A stretch of DNA of 64,000 nt from Nonomuraea wenchangensis (GTDB lineage: Bacteria; Actinomycetota; Actinomycetes; Streptosporangiales; Streptosporangiaceae), in the NCBI RefSeq assembly GCF_900111685.1, contig NZ_FOHX01000003.1:626960-690959 (forward strand), in the 5' to 3' direction. The notes below the pieces were generated by a model. The model was not told where the DNA came from. It did no database searches and worked only from the letters and a program-made list of their open reading frames with translations. How positions within the stretch are numbered: the first letter of the stretch is position 1; each line of letters begins with the position of its first letter. The translations under genes and the position numbers were made by a program. Below, one piece after another: positions 8,126 to 15,825 of this stretch.

Positions 8126-9034
8126 ATGTCGTTGATCGTGGAAGTGGTGCGGTCCGGGTTCGTGGAGTCCACGCATCAGGCTCGCATGCTGACCGTGGAC
8201 GCCGAAGGCCGCCTGGTCGAGACGCGGGGCGCGGTGCACGTGCCCGCCTCGCCGCGCTCGTCGATGAAGCCGCTCCAGGCGCTCGGCATGCTGCGCAGCG
8301 GGCTGGCGCTGGAGGACGAGCTGCTGGCGCTCGCCTGCGCCTCGCACTCGGGCGAGCCGTTCCACGTGGACGGGGTACGCAAGATCCTCGCGGGCGCCGG
8401 GCTGGAGGAGTCGGCGCTGCGCTGCCCCGAGGACCACCCGTTCGACCGGAACTCGACCGAGTACGGACGGATCTACATGAACTGCTCCGGCAAGCACGCC
8501 GCCATGCTGGCCACCTGCGTGGTCAACGACTGGCCGCTGACCACCTACCTGGAGCCGTCGCACCCGTTGCAGCGGGCGATCAGGGCGACCGTCGAGGAGT
8601 TCACCGGCGAGCGGGTGGCGGCCTCGGGCGTGGACGGCTGCGGTGCGCCGCTGTTCTTCGTGTCGATGCTGGGGGTGACGAAGGCGTTCCGCGCGTTCCC
8701 GAGGTCGTCGGCCGACTCGTACGAACGCAAGATCTTCGACGCGATGCGCGCCCACCCCGAGTGGACGTCCGGCACCGACCGGCCCGAGGCGAAGCTCATG
8801 CGCGCGCTGCCCGGCCTGATGCTGAAGGCGGGCGCCGAGGGGTTCGACGCGTTCGCGTTCGAGGACGGCAGGGCGGGCACCGTCAAGATCGAGGACGGCT
8901 CGGCGCGGGCCCGCGGTCCGGTCACGGTGGCGGCGCTGCGCTCGCTCGGCCTCGACGCCCCGGAGCTGGCCGAGGTGGCCGCCCCGCCGGTGCTGGGCGG
9001 GGGACTGCCGGTCGGCGAGGTGAGGATCCGCTAG
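8126..9034 (+). CDS. Rhizobial-type (class 3) L-asparaginase
   Basis: A 302-residue protein of the asparaginase family typified by Rhizobium etli ReAIV/ReAV, unrelated to E. coli AnsA/AnsB. The serine-lysine motif RSSMKPLQ (Ser45-Ser46, Lys48), the NCSGKHAAML segment that supplies active-site residues, and DGCGAP are all visible. It would hydrolyse asparagine to aspartate and ammonia in the cytoplasm. AAAGGGG sits 8 bases before the ATG. It is divergent from dtd. Confidence 0.88.
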   Translation: MSLIVEVVRSGFVESTHQARMLTVDAEGRLVETRGAVHVPASPRSSMKPLQALGMLRSGLALEDELLALACASHSGEPFHVDGVRKILAGAGLEESALRCPEDHPFDRNSTEYGRIYMNCSGKHAAMLATCVVNDWPLTTYLEPSHPLQRAIRATVEEFTGERVAASGVDGCGAPLFFVSMLGVTKAFRAFPRSSADSYERKIFDAMRAHPEWTSGTDRPEAKLMRALPGLMLKAGAEGFDAFAFEDGRAGTVKIEDGSARARGPVTVAALRSLGLDAPELAEVAAPPVLGGGLPVGEVRIR

Positions 9035-9045
9035 CCGCGGGCGGC

Positions 9046-10656
9046 CTACAGGCTGCGGAACTGCCGGGTCGCGGAGATGGCGCCCGAGGTCGTCGTGCAG
9101 AACGTGCGCATCGAGCCGGCGAACTTCGACAGGTCCCACTCCGCGGGCCCGTGATACCAGTAGAGGTTGTCGGCCTGGTGGCCGTTGCCGGTGACGGAGG
9201 CCACCACGCGCGACCAGTGCTCCACGCCGTCGAAGATCACCGCGTACGGCAGATAGCGGGAGAACAGCTCCACCCGGTGCTGCTCGGGCACGTGGCCCAG
9301 CTCGCCGGAGAACAGATACTCGCGGAAGCCCAGGGTGTGGGCCAGCGCCGCCGAGCCCTTGGCGGTCTTGGCCGGCATGTACTGCCCGCCGATGGCGAGC
9401 GCGCCGCCCGCGATGATGACGGCGAGGCCGAGCAGCCCGTACGTGGTGAACCAGGCGAGCCCGGCCGTGGCGAGCACGCCGGCCACGATGAGGACCACGC
9501 CGGCCGTCGTCCACCGGGTGCGCTCGGTGTCGGGACGGCGGGCGAACCAGCCCTGCTTGACCACGTCGGCGTAGAGCGCGTCACGGACCTTGCCGAGGTG
9601 CGTGGCGAACGTCCCGGACAGTTGCGACAGCAGCACCGCGTCCCGGCCGTCGAAGATGGCGTCGTGGAGCGCCTTCTCGTACGGCAGGAGGGCGTCGGCC
9701 GGCGCGGTGGGCAGCCGTACGAGCAGCCAGTCGGGCGCGTCGTACGTCTGGCGGGGCTGCTCGTCGATGCGCAGGTAGCCACGGACGGCGAGGTCCACGA
9801 TGGTGGCGGTGACGTCCACGACGTCGGCCTGCTCGTCCACGAGCGTGCCGATCTGGCCGGGCCGGACCCCGTCCGGCGGGGAGAAGTGCCCGTTCTGTAC
9901 GGGATTGACCGCCCCCTGGCCGCCGCCCGTCGCGCGGGCGTCGCGGCCCCGCGTCCAGTAGAGCAGGCCCACGCCGCCGAGCAGCAGCACCAGCAGGCCG
10001 GCCAGGGCGCCGCCGGTGACGGTGTTCAGCGTGAACGCCGACGCCAGCGAGAAGCGCCGCTCCAGGATCGGCGTGCCCTTGCTGGAGCCCGCCGGGTAGC
10101 CGATGACGACGGTCAAAGCCTCGCCGGGCGCGAGGTCCTCCTGCTCGAAGTCGGCGTGCGTGGCGGAGTGGTCCATGGAGGCGGCGGTGCAGCCGACGGC
10201 CGAGGTGAGCTCGCCGGCGAAGCAGGACAGGTTCTGGACCTGGCCGGGGCCCTCCACCTTGACGGTGGCCTTGGCGACCGGCTGGTTCCAGCCGCTCACC
10301 GCGAACCAGCGCAGCTCCTCCACGCCGCCCGAGGACATCACCGCGCCCTTGACGTCGTACTCGACGGTGCCGCTCGTCACGGTGAGCGTGTCGCCGTCGA
10401 ACGTGCCGCCCTTGACGTTCTCGATCCGGTAGAGGCGGTCGTTGCCGTCGTCGTAGCGGGTGCGGGTGATGAAGGTGCGCTTCAGACCGCTCGACCCGCC
10501 GCTGATCTTCTCGACCACGTGCAGGGTGCCGTCCTTGCCGAGGGTCATCGTGACGTCGTCCGTGATCCCGGCCGTCGCGGCGAGGGCGGCGGGAGCGGCG
10601 GTCAGCGTCAGAGCGGTGGCCCCCAGCGCGGCCAGCGTGAGTCTGATACCGGTCAT
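9046..10656 (-). CDS. DUF2207 family exported membrane protein
   Basis: A 536-residue protein with an N-terminal signal peptide (residues 1-26, ending APAALA), an extracytoplasmic beta-rich DUF2207 domain, a transmembrane segment around residues 215-235, a cytosolic stretch and further hydrophobic segments around 375-415. The C-terminus (about residue 420 on) is rich in aromatic residues. Function of the family is unknown. It converges on the asparaginase gene with 11 bases between the stops. A TACGAT hexamer 8 bases upstream suggests a leaderless mRNA. Confidence 0.82.
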   Translation of the reverse strand: MTGIRLTLAALGATALTLTAAPAALAATAGITDDVTMTLGKDGTLHVVEKISGGSSGLKRTFITRTRYDDGNDRLYRIENVKGGTFDGDTLTVTSGTVEYDVKGAVMSSGGVEELRWFAVSGWNQPVAKATVKVEGPGQVQNLSCFAGELTSAVGCTAASMDHSATHADFEQEDLAPGEALTVVIGYPAGSSKGTPILERRFSLASAFTLNTVTGGALAGLLVLLLGGVGLLYWTRGRDARATGGGQGAVNPVQNGHFSPPDGVRPGQIGTLVDEQADVVDVTATIVDLAVRGYLRIDEQPRQTYDAPDWLLVRLPTAPADALLPYEKALHDAIFDGRDAVLLSQLSGTFATHLGKVRDALYADVVKQGWFARRPDTERTRWTTAGVVLIVAGVLATAGLAWFTTYGLLGLAVIIAGGALAIGGQYMPAKTAKGSAALAHTLGFREYLFSGELGHVPEQHRVELFSRYLPYAVIFDGVEHWSRVVASVTGNGHQADNLYWYHGPAEWDLSKFAGSMRTFCTTTSGAISATRQFRSL

Positions 10657-10664
10657 GGCGGCAA

Positions 10665-10670
10665 ATCGTA
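10665..10670 (-). promoter_or_regulatory. -10 hexamer TACGAT of the DUF2207 gene
   Basis: On the minus strand TACGAT ends 8 bases before the ATG at 10656. Confidence 0.4.
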
Positions 10671-10683
10671 GCGGTTTGTCCCG

Positions 10684-11772
10684 TCAATCGAGCGTGATGG
10701 CGTGCGCCGCCCGCTGGATGCTCTCCGGGGCCGCGCCCTGGCCGGGGTTCTCGGTGGCGAGCGCCTGGTTGGCGGCCACGAACGGGCGCATCCGCCGCTC
10801 GTAGCGGTCGAACGCGCCGGCCGGGGCGGCGCCGAGCTCCTGCGCCAGCACGTACGCCCCCACCATGGCGAGGCTGGTGCCCTGCCCGGACAGCGGCGAG
10901 GCGCAGTAGCCGGCGTCGCCGACCAGCGTCACCCGTCCGGCCGACCAGCGGTCCATCACGATCTGCGCCATCGCGTCGAAGTAGAAGTCGTCCGCCTTAC
11001 CCATCGCGTCGAGCAGCCGGGGCACCTCCCAGCCGAGGCCGGCGCAGCGCTCCTGGACGAGCCGCTTCTGGGCGTCGAGGTCGCGGTGGTCGTAGGCGAT
11101 CGGGCCGTCCTCGAAGCCCAGGTTGACCCGCATCGTGGTGGTGTCGCGGTCGCTGTAGACGACGCCGCCCACCTGGCCGTCGCGGAACCAGGTCTGCCAG
11201 TGGTCGAGGCCGAGGAAGTTGGGCGCGGTGAAGATGGAGACGTACGCGCCGAGGTGGCGGACGTAGCGCTCCTCGGGGCCGAAGGCCAGGCGGCGTACGT
11301 TGGAGTGCAGCCCGTCGGCGCCGACCACGTAGTCGTAGCGTTCGCGCCGGCCGCTGTCGAACGTGACGTCCACGCCGTCCGCGTCCTGGTCGAGGGCGGC
11401 GATCGAGTCGCCGTACACGATGGCGGGGCCGGCGGCGGCGAGGACCAGCGCGGTCAGGTCGTCGCGCATGATCTCGACGTCGGGGCTGTCGAACGCGCCG
11501 CCGCTCAGCGTGCCCTCGGTGCTGCGCATGAGCTCGGCGCCGGAGCCGTCCACCATCGACATGCCGCGCATCCGGGTCCGCAGGGCTCTGGCCTGCTCCA
11601 GGACGCCCATCCGGTCGGCGACCGTGAGGGCCGCGCCCCGGACGTCGATGGCCTGCCCGCCGGTGCGCGGGGCCGGGGCCCGCTCGACGATCTCCGCCTC
11701 GATCCCGTGCCGCCCCAGCCAGTAGGCCAGGACGGGACCGCCGACGCTCGCGCCCGAGATGAGCACCTTCAT
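10684..11772 (-). CDS. FAD-dependent monooxygenase (PHBH-like)
   Basis: A 362-residue group A flavin monooxygenase. The N-terminal dinucleotide fold starts MKVLISGASVGGPVLAYWL (G-x-G-x-x-G variant), and the second FAD motif GDAGYCASPLSGQG is near residue 278. Such enzymes hydroxylate aromatic or polyketide-like substrates using NAD(P)H and oxygen. Start chosen at 11772; the ORF extension upstream runs through the operator repeats. It is divergent from a GntR-TetR fusion regulator, which probably controls it. Substrate unknown. Confidence 0.85.
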   Translation of the reverse strand: MKVLISGASVGGPVLAYWLGRHGIEAEIVERAPAPRTGGQAIDVRGAALTVADRMGVLEQARALRTRMRGMSMVDGSGAELMRSTEGTLSGGAFDSPDVEIMRDDLTALVLAAAGPAIVYGDSIAALDQDADGVDVTFDSGRRERYDYVVGADGLHSNVRRLAFGPEERYVRHLGAYVSIFTAPNFLGLDHWQTWFRDGQVGGVVYSDRDTTTMRVNLGFEDGPIAYDHRDLDAQKRLVQERCAGLGWEVPRLLDAMGKADDFYFDAMAQIVMDRWSAGRVTLVGDAGYCASPLSGQGTSLAMVGAYVLAQELGAAPAGAFDRYERRMRPFVAANQALATENPGQGAAPESIQRAAHAITLD

Positions 11773-11787
11773 GTTCCGCTCCTTTGT

Positions 11788-11826
11788 TTGTACGTTGTAC
11801 GCAGGAACTGAATGTACGGCGTACAT
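11788..11826. promoter_or_regulatory. Operator cluster with TGTACG half-sites
   Basis: Two tandem TTGTACG units lie at 11788-11794 and 11795-11801. A perfect palindrome, ATGTACG-G-CGTACAT, follows at 11812-11826. The same hexamer TGTACG thus occurs four times between the divergent monooxygenase and regulator genes, which is the expected layout of an autoregulated operator region. Confidence 0.6.
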
Positions 11827-11858
11827 ACAGCAGGCAGCAAGGCTAGGATGGAGAGATC

Positions 11859-11870
11859 TGTACTAGAACA
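11859..11870. promoter_or_regulatory. Second palindrome before the regulator gene
   Basis: TGTACTAGAACA is an imperfect palindrome (5 of 6 arm positions) 9 bases before the regulator start. It shares the TGTAC half with the upstream operator cluster and lies downstream of a TAGGAT element at 11844-11849, a position suited to autorepression. Confidence 0.35.
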
Positions 11871-11879
11871 GGGGATGAG

Positions 11880-12821
11880 ATGGACACTCCGCCCTACGCC
11901 CGCATCGCCGGCGACATCAAGCGACGCATCGCCGACGGCAGGCTGCGCCCCGGCGACCGCGTGCCCTCCACCCGCCAGCTCGCCCGCGACTGGGACGTCG
12001 CCCTGGCCACCGCCGCCAAGGCCCTCGCGCTGCTGGCCCAGGAGGGAGTGGTGATCGCCGAGCCGCGGGTCGGCACGGTGGTCGCCGAGCAGCGCGGGCC
12101 CGGCCGCCCGGCGGCCCGCCGCGGCGCGGGGCAGGCGGCCCGCGGACCGGGACGGCCGGGCGACGCCCGCGAGCGCGTCGTGCGCGCGGCCGTCGAGCTC
12201 GCCGACGCCGACGGGCTCGACGAGCTGACCATGCGCGCGCTCGCCGACCGGCTGGGGATGGCCACGATGTCCCTCTACCGCCACGTCAGCGGCAAGGACG
12301 AGCTGGTCCTGCTCATGGTCGACGCGGTCATCGACGACCACCCGTTGCCCGAGGAACGGCCCGCCGGCTGGCGCGAGACGCTGGAGACGAGCGCCCGGCT
12401 GCAGTGGGCGGCCTACCGGGCGCACCCCTGGATGGCGGGGGTCACCTCGCTGTACCGCCCGCTGCCCTCCGCCGGCCTGCTGAAGCACTCGGAGTGGGTG
12501 ATGAGCGCCCTGGCCGGCACCCGGCTCGACGCGACGGCCAAGATGAACGTCCACATCCTGCTCTACAGCTTCGTGCAGGGCCTGGCCGCCAACTTCGAGC
12601 AGGAGCGGCGGGCCCGCGCCGCCACCGGCCTGTCGGACGAGGAGTGGATGAGCGCGCAGGAGGAGCGCATGCGGGCGGTGAGCGAGTCGCCGGGATACGG
12701 GGCCTTCGCCGCGTTCCTGGGTGAGCTGGGGGAGTTCGACCTCGATCTCGACCGGCTCTTCGAGTTCGGGCTGCGGCCCCTGCTCGACGGCCTGGCCCGG
12801 CAGATCGACCAGCCGGGCTGA
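11880..12821 (+). CDS. GntR-TetR double-domain transcriptional regulator
   Basis: A 313-residue fusion. Residues 1-70 form a GntR-type winged helix (DTPPYARIAGDIKRRIADGR, then LARDWDVALATAAKALALL). After a basic linker, residues 95-145 form a TetR-type helix-turn-helix (LTMRALADRLGMATMSLYRH), and the rest fits a TetR_C-type ligand domain. It therefore has two potential DNA-binding modules. GGGGATGAG precedes the ATG. It is divergent from the flavin monooxygenase over a repeat-rich intergenic region and is its likely regulator. Confidence 0.87.
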   Translation: MDTPPYARIAGDIKRRIADGRLRPGDRVPSTRQLARDWDVALATAAKALALLAQEGVVIAEPRVGTVVAEQRGPGRPAARRGAGQAARGPGRPGDARERVVRAAVELADADGLDELTMRALADRLGMATMSLYRHVSGKDELVLLMVDAVIDDHPLPEERPAGWRETLETSARLQWAAYRAHPWMAGVTSLYRPLPSAGLLKHSEWVMSALAGTRLDATAKMNVHILLYSFVQGLAANFEQERRARAATGLSDEEWMSAQEERMRAVSESPGYGAFAAFLGELGEFDLDLDRLFEFGLRPLLDGLARQIDQPG

Positions 12822-12833
12822 GGCCCCTCGCGC

Positions 12834-13913
12834 TCACTCGGTCTTCGCGACCGCCTCTCCGGGCTCCGGCAGGCGCCTGAGCCAGCCCTGAGCGCGGGCC
12901 AGGGCGGCGATCCGCGTCAGATGTGTCAGATCCACCTTGTCCGGATAGGAGCCGAGCGTGACGTTCGCGACCACCTTCTGGGAGATCTTGGTGTACGTGG
13001 GCAGCGCCGCGCGCGCGAGCTCAGGATCGGCGGCGACCAGGCGTGCCGCCTTGCCCAGCGCGCGCTGGAAGGCCGCCAGCGTGCGCGGGTTGCGCCGGAT
13101 CCACCTCTCGGTGGCGGTCATGCCCGAGGTCTGCAGGTTCGCGAGGTCGCCGCTCATCGCGTCCCCGAGGACCCGTACCTGCCCGCCCTCACGTCCGACC
13201 GTGACGAAGGGCTCGGCCAGCAGGGCGGCGTCGAACCGTCCCCCCTTCAGCCCGCCGAGCATCTCGGGATAGGGCGACTCGACCAGCACGACGTCCTTCG
13301 ACGTCAGCCCCGCCCGCTCCAGCACGGCGGTCAGAGCCAGCGAGGGGAGCCCGCCGAGCTGGTGGACGGCGATCCTCTTGCGCTTGAGGCCGGTGACCGT
13401 CCGCACCTTCGAGGTGGTGTTCACCACGAGGGCCAGCGTTCCCGGCGCGGACTGATGGGAGGCCGTCACGATCTTGAGGTGCTTGCCGGACTCGGTCGCT
13501 CGGAAAAACGTCGCGTAGTCGAGCTGGATCAGATCCAGCCGGTTCGCCTCCAGCAAGGGCACCCCCTGCGCCGACCCGGGCAGGAACATCGGCTGCACGC
13601 TCAGCCCTTCCTCCCGGAAATAGCCCATCCTCAGGGCCACGATCAGGACCGCCGACTCCACCGTCGGCACCACGCCGACGCTGATGCTCGACCGCTCCGG
13701 CGGGAGGGACGGAGCGACCGCGGCGGGAGGTTCCGCGAGCAACGCCCGCGCCCCGATCGTGGCGGCGAGCAGGGTGACCACGACCGTCGCGGCGGCGGCG
13801 AACGCTATCAGGTTGCGCCTTCTCCGCTGATAGCGCGCCATCACCGTCGCGCCCAGGTCGTGCTGCGGCATCTCGTCGGCGATGCGGCCGAGCTGGTCTC
13901 CGAGCCAGGTCAT
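12834..13913 (-). CDS. Membrane-anchored NMT1/SsuA-like substrate-binding protein in the anti-sigma position
   Basis: A 359-residue protein. Residues 1-33 are a short cytosolic segment (MTWLGDQLGRIADEMPQHDL, then basic RRRR), 35-55 form one transmembrane helix, and about 77-335 form a periplasmic-type binding domain of the NMT1/THI5/SsuA group (GVVPTVESAVLIVALRMGYF; later DLIQLDYATFF). It has no lipobox and no ABC permease or ATPase beside it. Its start overlaps the stop of an ECF sigma gene by 4 bases, where an anti-sigma factor is normally encoded. It may therefore be a ligand-sensing anti-sigma factor; that is inference. Confidence 0.72.
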   Translation of the reverse strand: MTWLGDQLGRIADEMPQHDLGATVMARYQRRRRNLIAFAAAATVVVTLLAATIGARALLAEPPAAVAPSLPPERSSISVGVVPTVESAVLIVALRMGYFREEGLSVQPMFLPGSAQGVPLLEANRLDLIQLDYATFFRATESGKHLKIVTASHQSAPGTLALVVNTTSKVRTVTGLKRKRIAVHQLGGLPSLALTAVLERAGLTSKDVVLVESPYPEMLGGLKGGRFDAALLAEPFVTVGREGGQVRVLGDAMSGDLANLQTSGMTATERWIRRNPRTLAAFQRALGKAARLVAADPELARAALPTYTKISQKVVANVTLGSYPDKVDLTHLTRIAALARAQGWLRRLPEPGEAVAKTE

Positions 13914-14446
13914 CGGCGTGCCCCCTCGTTCCAGGCCGGGTCGTCGTTCAGTACGGGCAGATAGGACGCCAGCTCGGGCGCGAGCGCGCGCAGCCGCGCC
14001 AGCGCGTGGTGCGCCTGGCTCTTGACCGTGCCGACCGAGCAGCCCATCAGTTCGGCCACCTCGCGTTCGGTCCGGTCCTCGTAGAAGCGCAGCACCAGCA
14101 CGGCCCGCTGCTTGGGCGTCAGCCGCATGAGCGCCTGACGCAGCACGATCCGCAGGACGGCGGAGTCCTCGCTCGAATGGGCGCGCTCCGGTAACTCGGA
14201 TCTCAGCACCTCGCCCGAGCCGCGTCGCCGTCGCCACGAGATGTACTGGTTCACCAGCGCCTTACGGGCGTAGGCGTCCAGATTGTCGATGTGACGCAGC
14301 TTCGGCCACCGTCCGAGCATGCGGACCAGCACGCTCTGCAGGAGGTCCTCCGCGAGATGGACCTCTCCGGTGAGCAGATAGCACAGGCGCAGCAGCGGGC
14401 GTTGGTGGGTATCCAGGAACGCCGTGAACGCGGCATCGCGATCCAA
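13910..14446 (-). CDS. SigE-family ECF RNA polymerase sigma factor
   Basis: A 178-residue ECF sigma factor of the actinobacterial SigE-like subgroup. The region 2 segment (FLDTHQRPLLRLCYLLTG, then AEDLLQSVLVRM) and the region 4 helix-turn-helix (LTPKQRAVLVLRFYEDRTER, then CSVGTVKSQAHHALARLR) are complete, with no extra C-terminal domain. The 4-base overlap with the downstream membrane-anchored binding protein indicates coupled translation. The ATG at 14446 begins MDRDAAFTAFL. Confidence 0.9.
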   Translation of the reverse strand: MDRDAAFTAFLDTHQRPLLRLCYLLTGEVHLAEDLLQSVLVRMLGRWPKLRHIDNLDAYARKALVNQYISWRRRRGSGEVLRSELPERAHSSEDSAVLRIVLRQALMRLTPKQRAVLVLRFYEDRTEREVAELMGCSVGTVKSQAHHALARLRALAPELASYLPVLNDDPAWNEGARR

Positions 14447-14569
14447 CGTCTCTCCTCATGTCGGCACTGCCCCTTGAACGCCGTGGCCGTGGAGAAAGGT
14501 TGGCATCGCTGCGCGTGCGCATCACGATTGACCGTGTGCTAGGCTGACAGCAGTTGCAGTTGTGGTACC

Positions 14570-14575
14570 CATAAT
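14570..14575 (+). promoter_or_regulatory. Candidate -10 element CATAAT of the cold-shock gene
   Basis: CATAAT stands in an unusually AT-rich stretch about 140 bases before the cold-shock ORF. A TGACAG sequence at 14545-14550 is a weak -35 with 19-base spacing. If used, it gives a 5' leader of about 130 nt containing a terminator and a second hairpin. Confidence 0.35.
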
Positions 14576-14585
14576 GAACTTGTGT

Positions 14586-14620
14586 GCGCCTGACGGTATG
14601 TAGCGTCGGGTGCATTTTTT
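14586..14620 (+). terminator. Intrinsic terminator inside the cold-shock gene leader (candidate attenuator)
   Basis: GCGCCTGACG (14586-14595) pairs with CGTCGGGTGC (14604-14613) over 10 bp including two G-U pairs, with an 8-nt loop, and is followed by A and six T (14615-14620). It is oriented on the plus strand, yet the gene to its left is on the minus strand, so it does not terminate any visible gene. It lies 94 bases before the csp start. Confidence 0.6.
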
Positions 14621-14660
14621 GTTTGCCGGTCTTCTCCGGGTGTGGGCCTATCTGGCGACG

Positions 14661-14685
14661 CGAGATCCGTAAGGTGCGGATCTCG
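14661..14685 (+). promoter_or_regulatory. Leader hairpin of the cold-shock gene
   Basis: CGAGATCCG (14661-14669) and CGGATCTCG (14677-14685) form a perfect 9-bp stem with a 7-nt loop, ending 28 bases before the csp ATG and 15 bases before its AGGAG ribosome binding site. It is a likely mRNA structure controlling stability or translation. Confidence 0.55.
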
Positions 14686-14713
14686 GCTTGGCACCGATCA
14701 AGAGGAGATCATC

Positions 14714-14920
14714 ATGGCTACTGGCACCGTGAAGTGGTTCAACTCCGAAAAGGGCTTCGGCTTCATCGAGCAGGACGGCGGCGGCGCCGACGTCTTCGCC
14801 CACTACTCCAACATCGTCTCCCAGGGCGGCTACCGCGAGCTGCACGAGGGCCAGAAGGTGTCCTTCGACATCACCCAGGGCCAGAAGGGCCCGCAGGCCG
14901 AGAACATCGTGGCCGCCTGA
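14714..14920 (+). CDS. CspA-family cold-shock protein
   Basis: A 68-residue single cold-shock domain protein that binds single-stranded RNA and DNA. RNP1 (KGFGFIEQ) and RNP2 (VFAHYSNI) are intact. Its start is set by AGGAG at 14702-14706. It has an isolated position, a long structured leader and a strong terminator directly after it, so it is a monocistronic, RNA-regulated gene. Confidence 0.95.
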   Translation: MATGTVKWFNSEKGFGFIEQDGGGADVFAHYSNIVSQGGYRELHEGQKVSFDITQGQKGPQAENIVAA

Positions 14921-14937
14921 CCCGAGAGCGCCACACC

Positions 14938-14969
14938 AAGACCCGGCCAGCTTCACGCTGCCGGGTCTT
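14938..14969 (+). terminator. Terminator after the cold-shock gene
   Basis: AAGACCCGGC and GCCGGGTCTT form a perfect 10-bp stem with a 12-nt loop, ending in a TCTTCTT stretch. It can also serve the convergent MerR gene. Confidence 0.75.
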
Positions 14970-14984
14970 CTTGCGTCACGGGTG

Positions 14985-15326
14985 CTACTGCCCGGCCGGG
15001 CGGTCGCGCGCGGCGTTGATGCGCAGCGCCTCGGCGAGCTGATCCTCCAGGATGATGATCCGGCAGGCCGCTTCCACGGGCGTGCCCTGATCGACGAGTT
15101 CCCTGGCGCGCGCGGCCAGCCGTAGCTGGTAGCGGGAGTAGCGGCGGTGCCCGCCGCTGGAGCGTTTCGGCTCGATCAGTTTCGCGGCGCCCAGAGCCCG
15201 CAGGAACGCGGGGCTGACACCGAGCATCTCCGCGGCCGCGCCCATGCTGTAGGCGGGGTAATCCTCATCGTCGAACCGGTCTTCGGCGCCGGCTCCACTT
15301 TCGGCAGCCGAGCGAGGTTGATCCAT
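14985..15326 (-). CDS. MerR-family-like HTH regulator
   Basis: A 113-residue protein with a MerR-type winged helix from about residue 24 (YSMGAAAEMLGVSPAFLRAL, then SSGGHRRYSRYQL) followed by a short helix and no cysteine-containing effector domain. It lacks the long dimerisation helix and ligand domain of metal- or drug-sensing MerR proteins. GGAAAGG lies just upstream of the ATG. It is convergent with the cold-shock gene. Effector unknown. Confidence 0.78.
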   Translation of the reverse strand: MDQPRSAAESGAGAEDRFDDEDYPAYSMGAAAEMLGVSPAFLRALGAAKLIEPKRSSGGHRRYSRYQLRLAARARELVDQGTPVEAACRIIILEDQLAEALRINAARDRPAGQ

Positions 15327-15351
15327 ACATTCCTTTCCAGAACGCGCACAG

Positions 15352-15382
15352 GGGGCCCCGGCGCGTGTCGCGCCGGGGCCCC
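15352..15382. repeat. Perfect 14-bp GC-only inverted repeat upstream of the MerR gene
   Basis: GGGGCCCCGGCGCG and CGCGCCGGGGCCCC are separated by only TGT. It lies 26 to 56 bases upstream of the MerR start and has no adjacent T-run on either strand. It could be an mRNA leader hairpin or part of a regulator site. Confidence 0.6.
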
Positions 15383-15402
15383 GAAGAGTTCAACACCATC
15401 TA

Positions 15403-15418
15403 CCGGCCGTTCGGCCGG
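15403..15418. repeat. 7-bp inverted repeat
   Basis: CCGGCCG-TT-CGGCCGG, a short perfect palindromic hairpin 20 bases beyond the 14-bp repeat. Confidence 0.4.
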
Positions 15419-15825
15419 CTCACTGTTTTCCGCATTCGCCGTGCTGAACGGCGGTGATGCGGGGATCGCGGATGCGTGACCGTAGACCACCTTCCTATCT
15501 GTGGAACTGCGGTACCCGAGCGGCGAGACTCAGCCGGCAGCGGGCGATCCCGATGGCGTTCAACACTCCCTTCATCTCTATCTTCCGGACCACTGTCCAA
15601 CTTCACCTGTGGCAGCGCGTCCACGATCTGGGCCCCTTACAACTGCGCTGGCCCTTCACGTCCGACCTTCTGCCGTACATCGTGCTCCGGGCAGTTCGTC
15701 GTGGTGCCGATGTTTCCGCTGCCCGGTCCAACCGTTCCTTGCGATATGAGAAACACTAGCCTCAACGGCCACGAATGTCTACTGCGGCGAACACAGATTT
15801 TCGGTGTCCGGCGTGGAAGGTGTCC

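Larger units (their letters stand above)
15327..15825. other. 499-base gap with strong hairpins, no convincing gene
   Basis: Several short ORFs occur but none has a ribosome binding site or recognisable product, and base composition is more AT-rich than in neighbouring genes. Two GC-rich hairpins occur at 15352-15382 and 15403-15418. The region may be a degraded gene or hold the divergent control elements of the MerR gene. Confidence 0.45.

Noticed and set aside
8761..10671. 636-residue plus-strand ORF opposite the DUF2207 gene
   Set aside because: Low-complexity antisense shadow of a gene with a clear signal peptide and domain.
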